Below, piece by piece: positions 16,876 to 26,030 of a stretch of 64,000 nucleotides of DNA. Position numbers and translations under genes: made by a program. Source of the stretch: UBA5078 sp040384465. GTDB lineage: Bacteria; Pseudomonadota; Gammaproteobacteria; Pseudomonadales; Pseudohongiellaceae. The stretch covers positions 62,001 to 126,000 of the forward strand of contig JAZKJF010000003.1 of the NCBI GenBank assembly GCA_040384465.1, given 5' to 3'. Under the pieces are notes generated by a model. It was not told the DNA's origin, made no database searches, and saw only the letters and a list, made by a program, of their open reading frames with translations. Numbering within the stretch: the stretch's first letter is position 1; each line of letters starts with the position of its first letter.

Positions 16876-17867
16876 AAATCACTAGACACAGTGCCTGTCT
16901 GTTAACAGCCGCCTCACTCTTCAGTACAGCCTTGTTGATTTCTGCGCCGCTGCTGGCACAGCCTGCAGTGGATCACTCGCAGCATACGACACCGGCACAG
17001 GCACAGGCACCAGCGCCTGTCAGTGCCCCAGCCGTCGATCACTCACAACACACGGCTCCCGCTTCAGCACCTGTAACGACCCCTGCGGTCGATCACTCGC
17101 AGCACATGATGGCGCCTGCAGCATCCGCCCCCCTGAGCGCTCGCGACCCGCACGCCTACTCCGGCGGTTATCAGCGTGGCAGCGGGTTGTACGCTCTGGC
17201 GCAGGGACATGACCAAATGCATATGGCCGACTCTCACCGCTTCGGGGCCATCGTCATTGATCAACTTGAGAGGGCCAGCGGCCACGACGACGACGCGACA
17301 GTCTACGATCTGCAAGCGTGGATCAGTCAGGGTTATCAGCGCGTCACGTTAAAAGCCGAAGGGGATATCGAAGAGCGCACACTGGAAGAATCGCGTACGG
17401 AACTGTTGTGGAGCAGAGCGCTCTCACCCTACTGGGACACACAACTGGGCGTACGCCATGACACGGGGGCGAAACCCGATCAGAGCTGGCTGGCTCTTGG
17501 CCTGCAGGGCCTGGCACCCTACTGGTTCGAGATCGATGCGACGGCTTACCTCGGCAGTGGCGGTCAGACTTCATTGCGGTTGGACACGGAGTATGAGCTG
17601 TTGCTGACACAACAATTGATTCTGCAACCTGCAGCAGAACTCAATCTGTACGGTAAAAGTGACACTGCACGCAGTGTGGGAAGCGGCCTGTCCGACGTCA
17701 CATTGGGAGTGCGTCTGCGTTACGAGTTCACGCGTCAATTTGCGCCGTATGTCGGTGTCGAATGGACGGGAAAATACGGAGACTCAAGAGAATTCACGCG
17801 TGCTGCAGGTGAGAAAAGCAGTGACACAAGATGGGTCGCGGGCGTGCGGTTCTGGCTTTCAAATTGA
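16872..17867 (+). CDS. pcoB: Copper resistance protein B (outer-membrane PcoB/CopB)
   Basis: The 331-residue product starts at the ATG at 16872, which overlaps the oxidase stop (ATGA). A signal peptide is followed by three copies of AVDHSQH in a Pro/Ala-rich linker (about residues 35-80), which are likely copper-binding repeats. The PcoB domain then begins at HAYSGGYQRG and continues as beta strands to the terminal RFWLSN. PcoB is an outer-membrane protein that works with PcoA. The repeat number may vary between strains because of near-identical DNA copies. Confidence 0.92.
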   Translation: MKITRHSACLLTAASLFSTALLISAPLLAQPAVDHSQHTTPAQAQAPAPVSAPAVDHSQHTAPASAPVTTPAVDHSQHMMAPAASAPLSARDPHAYSGGYQRGSGLYALAQGHDQMHMADSHRFGAIVIDQLERASGHDDDATVYDLQAWISQGYQRVTLKAEGDIEERTLEESRTELLWSRALSPYWDTQLGVRHDTGAKPDQSWLALGLQGLAPYWFEIDATAYLGSGGQTSLRLDTEYELLLTQQLILQPAAELNLYGKSDTARSVGSGLSDVTLGVRLRYEFTRQFAPYVGVEWTGKYGDSREFTRAAGEKSSDTRWVAGVRFWLSN

Positions 17868-17904
17868 GATTTTTTACAACAACCACTGACAGGAAAATAC
17901 GGCC

Positions 17905-18318
17905 ATGAAAATTCAAACCACCTCACTGCAACGAGGATTCCGCTCACTCATGCTGGCGGCACTGACAATGATCTCCGTCAGCGCCTGGGCGCATACCGAA
18001 CTGACAGCATCTGCACCCGCCGCTGATGCGCAGTTGCAAGCTTCTCCAGAGCAACTGACGTTGACGTTCGGCAGTCAAGTGCGATTGATGAGCGTGAGTC
18101 TTGTCAGAGGCGACAGTGAGAAAGTCGAATTGAATTTCACTCGCGGCAGTGAAGCCATGCAGACCCACAGCCTGTCCCTGCCTTCGCTCGAGGTTGGACT
18201 TTACACTGTCTCGTGGGGGGGGCTGGGCAGCGATGGCCACCAGGTACAGGGCAAATACAGCTTCTCCATCGGCTCGGAGCAAGGGGATACCAACGCCCAC
18301 CAAGATCACATTCATTGA
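17905..18318 (+). CDS. copC: Periplasmic copper-binding protein CopC
   Basis: The 137-residue protein has a signal peptide (LAALTMISVSAWA) and then mature HTELTASAPAADAQL, with the N-terminal His that forms part of the Cu(II) site in CopC. The Ig-like domain carries LTLTFGSQVRLMSVSLV and ends GSDGHQVQGKYSFSIG, as in the family. An extra C-terminal tail (NAHQDHIH) adds histidines. AGGAAAA lies seven bases before the ATG. The stop overlaps the start of copD (TGATG). Confidence 0.92.
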   Translation: MKIQTTSLQRGFRSLMLAALTMISVSAWAHTELTASAPAADAQLQASPEQLTLTFGSQVRLMSVSLVRGDSEKVELNFTRGSEAMQTHSLSLPSLEVGLYTVSWGGLGSDGHQVQGKYSFSIGSEQGDTNAHQDHIH

Positions 18319-19211
18319 TGTGGGCACCCGGTATTTGGGAATCTTTGAGCCTCACCTGCAAGCTGCTGATCTACGCAAGCACAGCAGGTGCGATAGGAGG
18401 AACATTCTCGGCCCGACTGTTTGCGCACCACCGCGACATGCAGGATTCCATACGCCGGTATATTCGATGGAGTTGTGTTGCGGGTCTGGCCGGTAGCGTC
18501 TTTTTTTTCTTCTTCCAGGTGGGCGCCGTTGCAGATCTCGGTTGGCGGGGCATGTTCGATGTCGATCTCATCGGCATCCTGATTCAGACCTCCAACGGCT
18601 CTTCAGCTTTCACGCGCTCTGCTGGGTACGCCATGATAGGTCTTGGCGCTGTGGGATCGTTTCCAACGTCAAAATTCTATCGAATCACTCCCAGTAATTG
18701 TTTGATCGTTGGCGGGATAGTGATCCTGCTCACCTCATTTACCACAACCGGGCACTTGGCAAACGCTGACGCTCTTGTCCAGCTCGCTCTCGCTTTACAC
18801 GTCCTGACGGTCTCACTATGGATCGGATCCCTGTACCCACTATTGAGTTTCAGTCAGAGAGAGGAGCTGTCCTCGATCCAACAGGTTATGCATACCTTTG
18901 GCAAAGTGGCGAACTGGATTGTGCTGTTACTTCTGTCGTGTGGACTACTTCTTTCGTGGTTGTTGCTGGAAGGAGTCAGTGATCTCGTTACAACGGACTA
19001 CGGTAGAGGATTAGGTGTAAAAATCCTCCTCGTTGTTGCACTGCTGCTGATGGCTGCCAGAAATAAATTGAGATTGACTCCCGCTATTTTTCAGCCTGGC
19101 GTTGCTACCAAATTAGCGCTGGCTATTCGTATCGAAATTTTGATTGCGTTGTTGATCTTGCTGACTACAGCGATTATCACAGTGATCATTGGCACGGAAG
19201 CAATCGTGTAA
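18318..19211 (+). CDS. copD: Inner-membrane copper resistance protein CopD
   Basis: The 297-residue, about eight-span membrane protein starts at the ATG at 18318 that overlaps the copC stop. Hydrophobic segments include LLIYASTAGAIGGTFSA, VLLLLSCGLLLSWLLL and a strong C-terminal helix. HLANADALVQLALALHVLTVSLWIGSLYPLL contains the conserved His/Trp region of CopD. It is thought to move copper across the inner membrane together with CopC. Its base composition is less GC-rich than copA/copB. The gene is the last of the operon and converges with cusA. Confidence 0.88.
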   Translation: MWAPGIWESLSLTCKLLIYASTAGAIGGTFSARLFAHHRDMQDSIRRYIRWSCVAGLAGSVFFFFFQVGAVADLGWRGMFDVDLIGILIQTSNGSSAFTRSAGYAMIGLGAVGSFPTSKFYRITPSNCLIVGGIVILLTSFTTTGHLANADALVQLALALHVLTVSLWIGSLYPLLSFSQREELSSIQQVMHTFGKVANWIVLLLLSCGLLLSWLLLEGVSDLVTTDYGRGLGVKILLVVALLLMAARNKLRLTPAIFQPGVATKLALAIRIEILIALLILLTTAIITVIIGTEAIV

Positions 19212-19307
19212 CTTTGCACTGCTTAGCGACCGACGCAAACAGTGTCGTCTGCGACAAGAAATGAAGGATGCCGACCAATTCTGTTGGCGCGAACCTTGCT
19301 CCCACCG

Positions 19308-22300
19308 TCAGCGGGCGGTCCCCCTCTGCCGTAGCAGTCGATAGGCAGCGGGCAGCACCAGCAGTGACAGCAGCGGCGCGCTGATCATGCCGCCGACCAT
19401 CGGCACAGCGATGCGGCTCATGATCTCTGCGCCGGTGCCGCTGCCCCACACGATGGGCATGAGGCCTGCGATGATCGTCGCCACTGTCATGATCTTGGGC
19501 CGCACGCGCATGACGGCTCCTTCGTCGATGGCCTCCAGCAGTGCGTTCTCGCTGCGATCACCCGCGTCGATGCGTGTTTGCCAGGCCTGCTTGAGATAGA
19601 TCAGCATCAGAATCCCGAACTCGGCGGAGACGCCCGCCAGAGCGATAAAGCCGACACCGGTGGCAATAGAGAAGTTATAGCCCATCAGATATAGCAACCA
19701 TATACCGCCAGTAAGGGCAAAGGGCAGCGTGAGCATGATAAGCAGTGCCTCGTCCAGGCGATTGAACGCCAGAACCAGCAGGATGAAGATGATCAGCAGC
19801 GTGCCCGGGACCACCAGTTGCAGGCGCGCATTGGCGCGTTCCATGAATTCGAACTGGCCCGCGTAGGTGAGACTGACGCCTTGTTGGGGTGTCAACTGTT
19901 GCGCGATCGCATTCTGCAGATCGGCGACTGTGGCGGCGAGATCGCGACCACGCACGTCGATATACACCCAGGTGTTGGGGCGGGCATTCTCGCTGCGCAG
20001 CATGGGCGCGCCGTCGGTGACGGTGATGTCCGCCACCGTGTCGAGGGTGATCTGCTGTGCAGCGACGCCATCACCATTGTCCAGCGCGGTATCAGTCACC
20101 GGAACGATGATTGGCAGCGCCTTTAGCCTCTCCAGACTGTTGCGCCAGTCCTGCGGATAACGCAGGTTGATCGGAAAGCGCTCGCGACCTGCCACTACTT
20201 CACCGATGTTTTCGCCGCCAATCAAGCCCGAGATTACCTCCTGCACGTCGGCAATGTTGAGTCCGTAGCGCGCTGCCGCCGCACGATCGATATGGATGTC
20301 CACGTAGCGGCCACCGTTCAGGCGTTCGGCCAGAGCAGAGGAGACACCCGGCACCGACGTCGCGATGCGTTCGACTTCCTGCGCCGCCGCATCGATGTGT
20401 TGCAGATTCTGGCCGGCCACTTTCACCCCGATCGGGCTCTTGATACCCGTGGCAAGCATGTCGATGCGGTTGCGAATCGGCGGAATCCACAGATTCGCGA
20501 GACCTGGCACCTGCACTGCGCGATCCAACTCCTCGATCAGAAGCGCCATCGTCATACCGGGGCGCCACTCCTCCTGCGGTCTGAACTGTACCGTGGTTTC
20601 GAACATCTCCAGAGGGGCCGGATCGGTTGCCGATTCGGCGCGACCCGCCTTGCCGAACACGTGCAGCACTTCGGGCACAGTGCGAATCATTCGGTCGGTC
20701 TGCTGCAGCAGCTCTGCGACTTTCTGGGCGGACAGGCCCGGCAGGGCGCTGGGCATGTAGAGCACGTCGCCCTCGTCCATCGGCGGCAGGAACTCTCCGC
20801 CAATGCGACTCACAGGCCAGGCACTGCTGAGAAAAACGACGAGTGCAATCAGCAGCGTACTCTTCGGATAGCGGATCGCGCCACCGAGCACCGGCCGATA
20901 GACGGCGATCAGCCCCCGGCTCAATGGATTGCGCTGCTCGGCGGGAATGCGGCCACGAATCCACAGCCCCATCAGAACGGGAATCAACGTGACGGAAAGA
21001 CCTGCTGCTGCCGCCATCGCATAAGTCTTGGTGAACGCCAGCGGTCCGAACAGACGTCCCTCCTGCGCTTCCAGAGTGAAGACGGGGATGAACGACAGCG
21101 TGATGATCAACAGCGAGAAGAACAGCGCGGGTCCCACTTCCACAGCGGCATCGGTAACGACCTGCCAGCGCTCCTCACCGCGCAATTCCTGATGCGGATG
21201 CCGGTGCTGCCACTGCTCCAGTTTCTTGTGTGCGTTCTCGATCATGACGATGGCGCCGTCCACCATAGCGCCAATAGCAATAGCGATCCCGCCCAGCGAC
21301 ATGATGTTCGCATTGATGCCCTGCTGACGCATGATGATGAAAGCAATCAGAATGCCCAGCGGCAGCGACACGATGGCCACCAGCGAAGAGCGCAGGTGCC
21401 ACAGAAACAGCACACACACCAGCGCCACGACGATGAACTCCTCGATCAGTTTCGATGTGAGGTTCTCAATAGCGCGATCGATCAAATGACTGCGATCATA
21501 GGTAGTGACGATCTCCACGCCTGGTGGCAGGCTCGTCTGTAACGCGTCGAGCTTTTCCTGCACAGCCGCGATGGTCTCACGGGCATTGCCTCCGGAGCGC
21601 AGAATCACCACACCACCCACCACCTCGCCTTCGCCGTCCAGTTCGGCAATACCGCGGCGGATCTCGGGGCCGCGCCGTATCAGCGCCACATCGCCCAGCG
21701 TTATCGGTACTCCCGCGACAACGCGCAACGGAATCATGCTGAAATCATCGAGGGTTTGCAGATAGCCGTCGGCGCGCACCATCAGTTCCGTTTCGCCCAG
21801 CGTGAGTACGCCACCTCCCGTCTCGGCATTGGCGCGCTGAATGGCACTGGTCACTTCCTGCTGGCTGATGCCGCGATTGGCCATCTGTTGCGGGTCGAGG
21901 ATCACTTGATACTGCCCGACCATTCCGCCAATGGCGGCGACCTCTGCCACGTTCGGTAACGGTGCCAGTTCGAAGCGCAGGAACCAGTCCTGCAAGGCGC
22001 GCAGTTGCGAGAGATCGTGCTGCCCTGTGCGGTCCACCAACGCGTATTGGTAGATCCAGCCGACGCCTGTGGCATCAGGCCCGAGAGAGGACGTCGCCGT
22101 GGCGGGCAGCTGCGCCTGAATCTGGCCCAGGTATTCCAGAACGCGCGCGCGGGCCCAGTACAAGTCCGTGCCGTCCTCGAACAACACGTAGACATAGCTG
22201 TCGCCGAAGAACGAGTAACCCCGCACAGTCGCAGCGCCCGGCACGGACAACAAACGGCTGGACAACGGATAGGTAATCTGGTCTTCCACCAGTTGCGGTG

Positions 22301-22469
22301 CCTGGCCAGGGTAGGTTGTACGCACGATCACCTGCACGTCAGAGAGATCGGGCAGCGCGTCGATGGGCGTCGTGCTGATGGCCCATACGCCCCAGGCGCT
22401 GACCAACAACGTGACAAGAAGCACCAGAAGGCGCTGAGAAACGGACCAGCGAATCAGAGCGGCGATCAT
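19308..22469 (-). CDS. cusA: Cu(I)/Ag(I) RND efflux pump, inner-membrane subunit CusA
   Basis: The 1053-residue RND permease has twelve membrane spans and two large periplasmic loops. The three methionines of the CusA metal site are conserved: M572 (YMPSALPG), M622 (PLEMFETT) and M671 (IDMLATGIKSP), against 573, 623 and 672 in E. coli CusA. This argues for monovalent copper/silver rather than zinc/cobalt (CzcA). The proton-relay Asp lies in GAMVDGAIVMIENAHK. It forms a tripartite pump with the adjacent cusB and cusC products. The ATG overlaps the cusB stop by four bases. Confidence 0.96.
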   Translation of the reverse strand: MIAALIRWSVSQRLLVLLVTLLVSAWGVWAISTTPIDALPDLSDVQVIVRTTYPGQAPQLVEDQITYPLSSRLLSVPGAATVRGYSFFGDSYVYVLFEDGTDLYWARARVLEYLGQIQAQLPATATSSLGPDATGVGWIYQYALVDRTGQHDLSQLRALQDWFLRFELAPLPNVAEVAAIGGMVGQYQVILDPQQMANRGISQQEVTSAIQRANAETGGGVLTLGETELMVRADGYLQTLDDFSMIPLRVVAGVPITLGDVALIRRGPEIRRGIAELDGEGEVVGGVVILRSGGNARETIAAVQEKLDALQTSLPPGVEIVTTYDRSHLIDRAIENLTSKLIEEFIVVALVCVLFLWHLRSSLVAIVSLPLGILIAFIIMRQQGINANIMSLGGIAIAIGAMVDGAIVMIENAHKKLEQWQHRHPHQELRGEERWQVVTDAAVEVGPALFFSLLIITLSFIPVFTLEAQEGRLFGPLAFTKTYAMAAAAGLSVTLIPVLMGLWIRGRIPAEQRNPLSRGLIAVYRPVLGGAIRYPKSTLLIALVVFLSSAWPVSRIGGEFLPPMDEGDVLYMPSALPGLSAQKVAELLQQTDRMIRTVPEVLHVFGKAGRAESATDPAPLEMFETTVQFRPQEEWRPGMTMALLIEELDRAVQVPGLANLWIPPIRNRIDMLATGIKSPIGVKVAGQNLQHIDAAAQEVERIATSVPGVSSALAERLNGGRYVDIHIDRAAAARYGLNIADVQEVISGLIGGENIGEVVAGRERFPINLRYPQDWRNSLERLKALPIIVPVTDTALDNGDGVAAQQITLDTVADITVTDGAPMLRSENARPNTWVYIDVRGRDLAATVADLQNAIAQQLTPQQGVSLTYAGQFEFMERANARLQLVVPGTLLIIFILLVLAFNRLDEALLIMLTLPFALTGGIWLLYLMGYNFSIATGVGFIALAGVSAEFGILMLIYLKQAWQTRIDAGDRSENALLEAIDEGAVMRVRPKIMTVATIIAGLMPIVWGSGTGAEIMSRIAVPMVGGMISAPLLSLLVLPAAYRLLRQRGTAR

Positions 22470-24013
22470 GGGGTGACTCCTGGCGCGTTGGCCGCACGCA
22501 AAGGTGTCAGCCTTTCCACGACGAGGCCGTTGTCGCTTTCGCGCAGAGCGATGCGGACGACGTCCCCCACCGCGAGTCCGGCGATGACGGATTCACTCCC
22601 TAGCGTGAAACTCATGGTCATGCCCGGCATCGGGATCGTGGGGAAATCGCCGTGGGAGAGGCGCACCTGCCCGTCGGCGATCGCCTCGATGCGGCCATCG
22701 GCCTCATGCAGTACGACATCTGCCGACGTGGTTACAGTAGGGGTTGATACGGCAGTTGATGCAGGCGTCGAAGCTGTCACTGCACCGCCCGCCGCCGCAG
22801 CAGGAAGAATGCCCTGCAACTGCGCCTCGGAGTCGAGCAGGAACTGTCCGCTGACGACCACCTGCTCGCCCTCGCGAAGGCCATTCACGATGATCGTCTG
22901 CCGACCATTCTCTCCACCTGCCTGCACTTCCTGGGGCCGGAAACGTCCTTCGTCCTCCGCCACCATCACCAGCGTCATGCGGCCGGTGTGAAGCACCGCT
23001 TCGGTGGGCACGAGCAGGACGTCAGCTTCCGTCTCGCCCGCCAACAGCACGCGAGCCGAGAGCCCGGGGCGCAGCGTGCCATCGGCATTGTCCAGCTCCA
23101 GACGTGCACGCAGCGTGCGACTCGCAGCATTGAGAGTCGGCAGTACCTCGCTCACCTGCGCCTGGATATTGCGGCCGGGGAAGGCAGCGAATTTCACGAC
23201 CAGCGTGTCGTCGGCGCGGATGGTGGCAGCCAGGGATTCGGGTACGGCCACTTCCAGCCATACCGTCTCCAGACCATTGAGAGTGACGAGGGTCTGCCCG
23301 GCGCTCAACGTCATGCCGGGCCGTACCTCCACGCTCTGCAACATCCCCGTGATGGGGGCCGTGACGAGGTAGCGGTTCTGCACCGCATTGCCGCGCTCCA
23401 CTTCCTGCAGAAGTGCAGCGGGCATCCCCAAAAGCAACAACCGTTCACGCGCCGCCTCGACGAGTGCCTCCTGACCGCTCGCCTTCAACGCCAGCAGCTC
23501 ATGCTGGGCCGCCACCCAGTCGGGCACCAACAGCTCCACCAGAGGAGCACCGGCCTGCACCAGATCACCAGTGGCCAATGGCCAGACGCGTTCCACGAAG
23601 GCATCGGCGCGAGTCTGCACCAGATTGCGTCGGCGTTCGTTCAGCACCACCACGCCACTGAGTTCGGCGTTGCGCTGCAAGCGCCCACTCATGACTGGCG
23701 CGGTACGCATACCGAGGTTCTGCACGGCACCGGGGTCGATGTTCAGCACTGTGCTGCTCTCCCCCCCACTGGCGAAACGAGGAACCAGCTGCATATCCAT
23801 GAAAGGCGATTTGCCAGGCTGATCGAAGCGCTGCTGCGGGAACATCGGGTCGTACCAGTACAGCACTTCATCCGCGCCGGAATTCGCGGCGGATGTTGGC
23901 ACCCTGTCATCAGTGGAGTGGGAAGACAGGGATAGACCGATGAAGATGCCGAGCCCGGTGAGTGCCAGAGTTCCCACTCCGATGACGAGCAGTTTCGGGA
24001 AAATATTATTCAT
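22466..24013 (-). CDS. cusB: Periplasmic adaptor CusB with fused C-terminal CusF-like domain
   Basis: The 515-residue product starts at the ATG at 24013 (MNNIF), preceded by GGAG; the 17 residues upstream in frame belong to cusC. One N-terminal membrane anchor is followed by a Met site (YWYDPMFPQ, SPFMDMQLVP) equivalent to the CusB metal-binding methionines. Lipoyl, beta-barrel and membrane-proximal domains then follow. After a Ala/Thr-rich linker near residue 415, the last 90 residues look like CusF (GQVRLSHGDFP, PMPGMTMSF). The CusF His and both Met ligands appear, but the Trp before MTM (WPEMTM in E. coli) is replaced by Met. Confidence 0.92.
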   Translation of the reverse strand: MNNIFPKLLVIGVGTLALTGLGIFIGLSLSSHSTDDRVPTSAANSGADEVLYWYDPMFPQQRFDQPGKSPFMDMQLVPRFASGGESSTVLNIDPGAVQNLGMRTAPVMSGRLQRNAELSGVVVLNERRRNLVQTRADAFVERVWPLATGDLVQAGAPLVELLVPDWVAAQHELLALKASGQEALVEAARERLLLLGMPAALLQEVERGNAVQNRYLVTAPITGMLQSVEVRPGMTLSAGQTLVTLNGLETVWLEVAVPESLAATIRADDTLVVKFAAFPGRNIQAQVSEVLPTLNAASRTLRARLELDNADGTLRPGLSARVLLAGETEADVLLVPTEAVLHTGRMTLVMVAEDEGRFRPQEVQAGGENGRQTIIVNGLREGEQVVVSGQFLLDSEAQLQGILPAAAAGGAVTASTPASTAVSTPTVTTSADVVLHEADGRIEAIADGQVRLSHGDFPTIPMPGMTMSFTLGSESVIAGLAVGDVVRIALRESDNGLVVERLTPLRAANAPGVTP

Positions 24014-25310
24014 GAGAGGTCTCCTGCAGATGCCCGGTGAAACCGAGCTGGCGGCTGATGGCATCGCTGTTGTAGGTGAGGTGAAGCTGCACGCGCAGCA
24101 AGGTCAGTTCCTCTTCGAGGGCCAGAAGAGCCAGTTCGCTTTCGAGCACTGCGGCACGTGCGTCAATGACATCAGTCAGACTGCCCTGATTGCCGCGCCA
24201 GGAAGCAAGAAGCAACTCGGCCTGCTCGCGGGCGAGAGGTACGACGGTGTCACGTTGGCGCTGCAACGTACGTTCCAAGCGTCGCTGGCGTGCCAGATCT
24301 GCCTCTATCATCGCGGCATGTTCACGGCGCATCAGTTCGACATCGGCCTCGACAGCGCGCTTCTCCGCCTCTCTTGCGGCAATGCGGGGCGACTGGCGCC
24401 TATTGGCGAACAGGGGCAGGTCGATGCTGAACTCCAGCATCAGCATGTCTTCAAAGTCCCGGGCGCGGCGGGCATAGGCGACGCCCACTGCCCAGTCGGG
24501 TTTCCGGTCAGCCTCGGCACGGGCGATCTCGGCATCGAGCAACTTCAAACCGGGTTCGAGGAGGGCAAGTTCGGCGTGTTGATGCAGACTCGAGTTCAGG
24601 TGATCGCCATCCACTTGCCACTCTGGTGGTTTGCCGCCAGGTGGGACATCGGCCAGCTCCCCGATGCGCGCACGAAGAGCGGCGACCGACTGCTCCCGTT
24701 GCTCCAGCAGTTCGTCCCGGCGGTTGTGCAGAGCAGCTGCTTCTTGACGCACCGTGATCGAGTCCACGGCGCTCCCACTACCACCAGCTATCGAGGCTTG
24801 CACTGTCTGCAGTTGCAACGCGTTCTCTGCCAAGACCATATCCAGAGCGGCGAGTTTGCGTTCTGCGCTGTAATGGCGAATCCAGGCGTCCGCTGTCTGT
24901 TGCAGCACCTGCAGAGCGCTCAAATTCTGCTGCGCGGAAACCAGTGCCAATTGCGCTTCCGCAATCCCGGATTCGGCCTCGCGCTTGGCGCGGTGAGGCA
25001 CCTCCTGCATGAACCCGATGCGACGCATGGTCATGAAATCGCCGTTGACACGGAAGCGGTCCATGCCTTCGATCGGCAGACTTTCGATACCGAAGTTGAG
25101 CGTCGGGTCCGGCAGCTCGGCAGCCGGGATCAGCATCTGCCGACTTGACTCCTGTCGCGCGGCACTGGCGGCCAACGCGGGGCTCTGTTGCAGTGCAGCG
25201 CTCAGTGCTTGATTGAAGGTCAGCTCGAAAGTGAGTTCGGCAGCGAATGCCATCGGCATGAAAATAGGGATCAGCAGCAAGACTGCCGTGAAAGCAATTC
25301 TGGGAGACAT
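24006..25310 (-). CDS. cusC: TolC-family outer-membrane factor, CusC-like
   Basis: The 434-residue product starts at the ATG at 25310, eight bases after AGGAA; a GTG at 25337 would add nine residues. A signal peptide precedes two OEP/TolC repeats rich in heptad-like coiled coil (ALAASAARQES.., AEAQLALVSAQQNLSALQVL). There is no lipobox, unlike E. coli CusC. It should form the trimeric outer-membrane exit duct for CusBA. It overlaps cusB by eight bases. Confidence 0.9.
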   Translation of the reverse strand: MSPRIAFTAVLLLIPIFMPMAFAAELTFELTFNQALSAALQQSPALAASAARQESSRQMLIPAAELPDPTLNFGIESLPIEGMDRFRVNGDFMTMRRIGFMQEVPHRAKREAESGIAEAQLALVSAQQNLSALQVLQQTADAWIRHYSAERKLAALDMVLAENALQLQTVQASIAGGSGSAVDSITVRQEAAALHNRRDELLEQREQSVAALRARIGELADVPPGGKPPEWQVDGDHLNSSLHQHAELALLEPGLKLLDAEIARAEADRKPDWAVGVAYARRARDFEDMLMLEFSIDLPLFANRRQSPRIAAREAEKRAVEADVELMRREHAAMIEADLARQRRLERTLQRQRDTVVPLAREQAELLLASWRGNQGSLTDVIDARAAVLESELALLALEEELTLLRVQLHLTYNSDAISRQLGFTGHLQETSHE

Positions 25311-25394
25311 GGTTCGATTTCCTGAAAGTGAATACACACATGCGACAAGCCAAACCCTGTGATGGGATCAAGCTTTCCGCTGTCGGATCGACAA

Positions 25395-25841
25395 TCAGGT
25401 AGTCATGGGAGGGCGCCAGAGATCTGGCGGTGAGAACGTTCGGGTAGAGGGAGGATGCAGCCAACGCTTGTTGCTGGATGCCAGTGCGGCGGGCGTGTCA
25501 GTGTTATTCGGAATGGAAAGATTGATCATGGAACTACAAGAGTGGCAGTCTGGCATATCGGTGCAGTCGCCGCGCCTGATGTCGTCGACATCACAGCAGT
25601 CTGCCTCGACGGAGGCCAACTGGTCTGGCGCATCGTTCATTGACACCGAGGGTGTCAGTCCATGGAGCATCGCGGAGTGATCATGCCCATCCTGCTGCAT
25701 GCTCATCGGCATCATTGCCATTTGCTGCATGTCCATTCCGCAATCCGCGACGCCATTCGCTGCAGCAAATGACAACCCGCTTCCCTGCAACACGAGGCAG
25801 AGAACCAGAGCGATCGACAGACGGTAGCGGTGTTTTGACAT
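25395..25841 (-). CDS. Small exported Met/His/Cys-rich protein, CopL/DUF2946-like
   Basis: The 148-residue protein has a signal peptide (LSIALVLCLVLQGSGLSFA), a metal-rich segment (CGMDMQQMAMMPMSMQQ, DGHDHSAMLHG) and a Cys/His cluster (ADCCDVDD, DCTDMPDCHSC). It ends PPDLWRPPMTT, a tail seen in CopL-like and DUF2946 proteins. It precedes cusCBA by 84 bases on the same strand and is probably the first gene of that operon. A role as a periplasmic copper buffer or copper-responsive regulator (CopL) is inferred from family and context. Confidence 0.75.
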   Translation of the reverse strand: MSKHRYRLSIALVLCLVLQGSGLSFAAANGVADCGMDMQQMAMMPMSMQQDGHDHSAMLHGLTPSVSMNDAPDQLASVEADCCDVDDIRRGDCTDMPDCHSCSSMINLSIPNNTDTPAALASSNKRWLHPPSTRTFSPPDLWRPPMTT

Positions 25842-25884
25842 AGCTGCAGACTACTCCTGACGCAGATCGACTTCAACTCTACAG

Positions 25885-25990
25885 ATGTCCGCTGCTCCCG
25901 CAGGTGTGCGTCTGCGCTATGAGTTCTCGCGGCGGCTCCCACTCAATGTCGGCATCGAGAGTACCATGCGCTTCCGGTTCCAAAGCTGCT
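25885..25990 (+). pseudogene. Relic of a second copB (C-terminal fragment)
   Basis: Translated from 25885, the sequence reads AGVRLRYEFSRRLPLNVGIES. It aligns with GVRLRYEFTRQFAPYVGVEW near the end of the intact copB (about 17705-17765). The frame then loses similarity, and there is no RBS or complete domain. It is a decayed copy or a recombination scar at the right edge of the copper island. Confidence 0.6.
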
Positions 25991-26030
25991 ACCATAGCCA
26001 GACATCAGTCAGAAGGCCTGCATTCACGTT

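Noticed and set aside
16960..17110. Short tandem repeats that could suggest a CRISPR-like array
   Set aside because: They are in-frame codons for AVDHSQH repeats in copB with irregular spacing and no spacers.
20292..21542. Rightward 416-codon ORF opposite cusA
   Set aside because: Antisense shadow; the cusA frame is full-length with all metal-site methionines.
23913..25148. Rightward 411-codon ORF opposite cusB/cusC
   Set aside because: Spans two real genes on the other strand and shows no domain or start signal.
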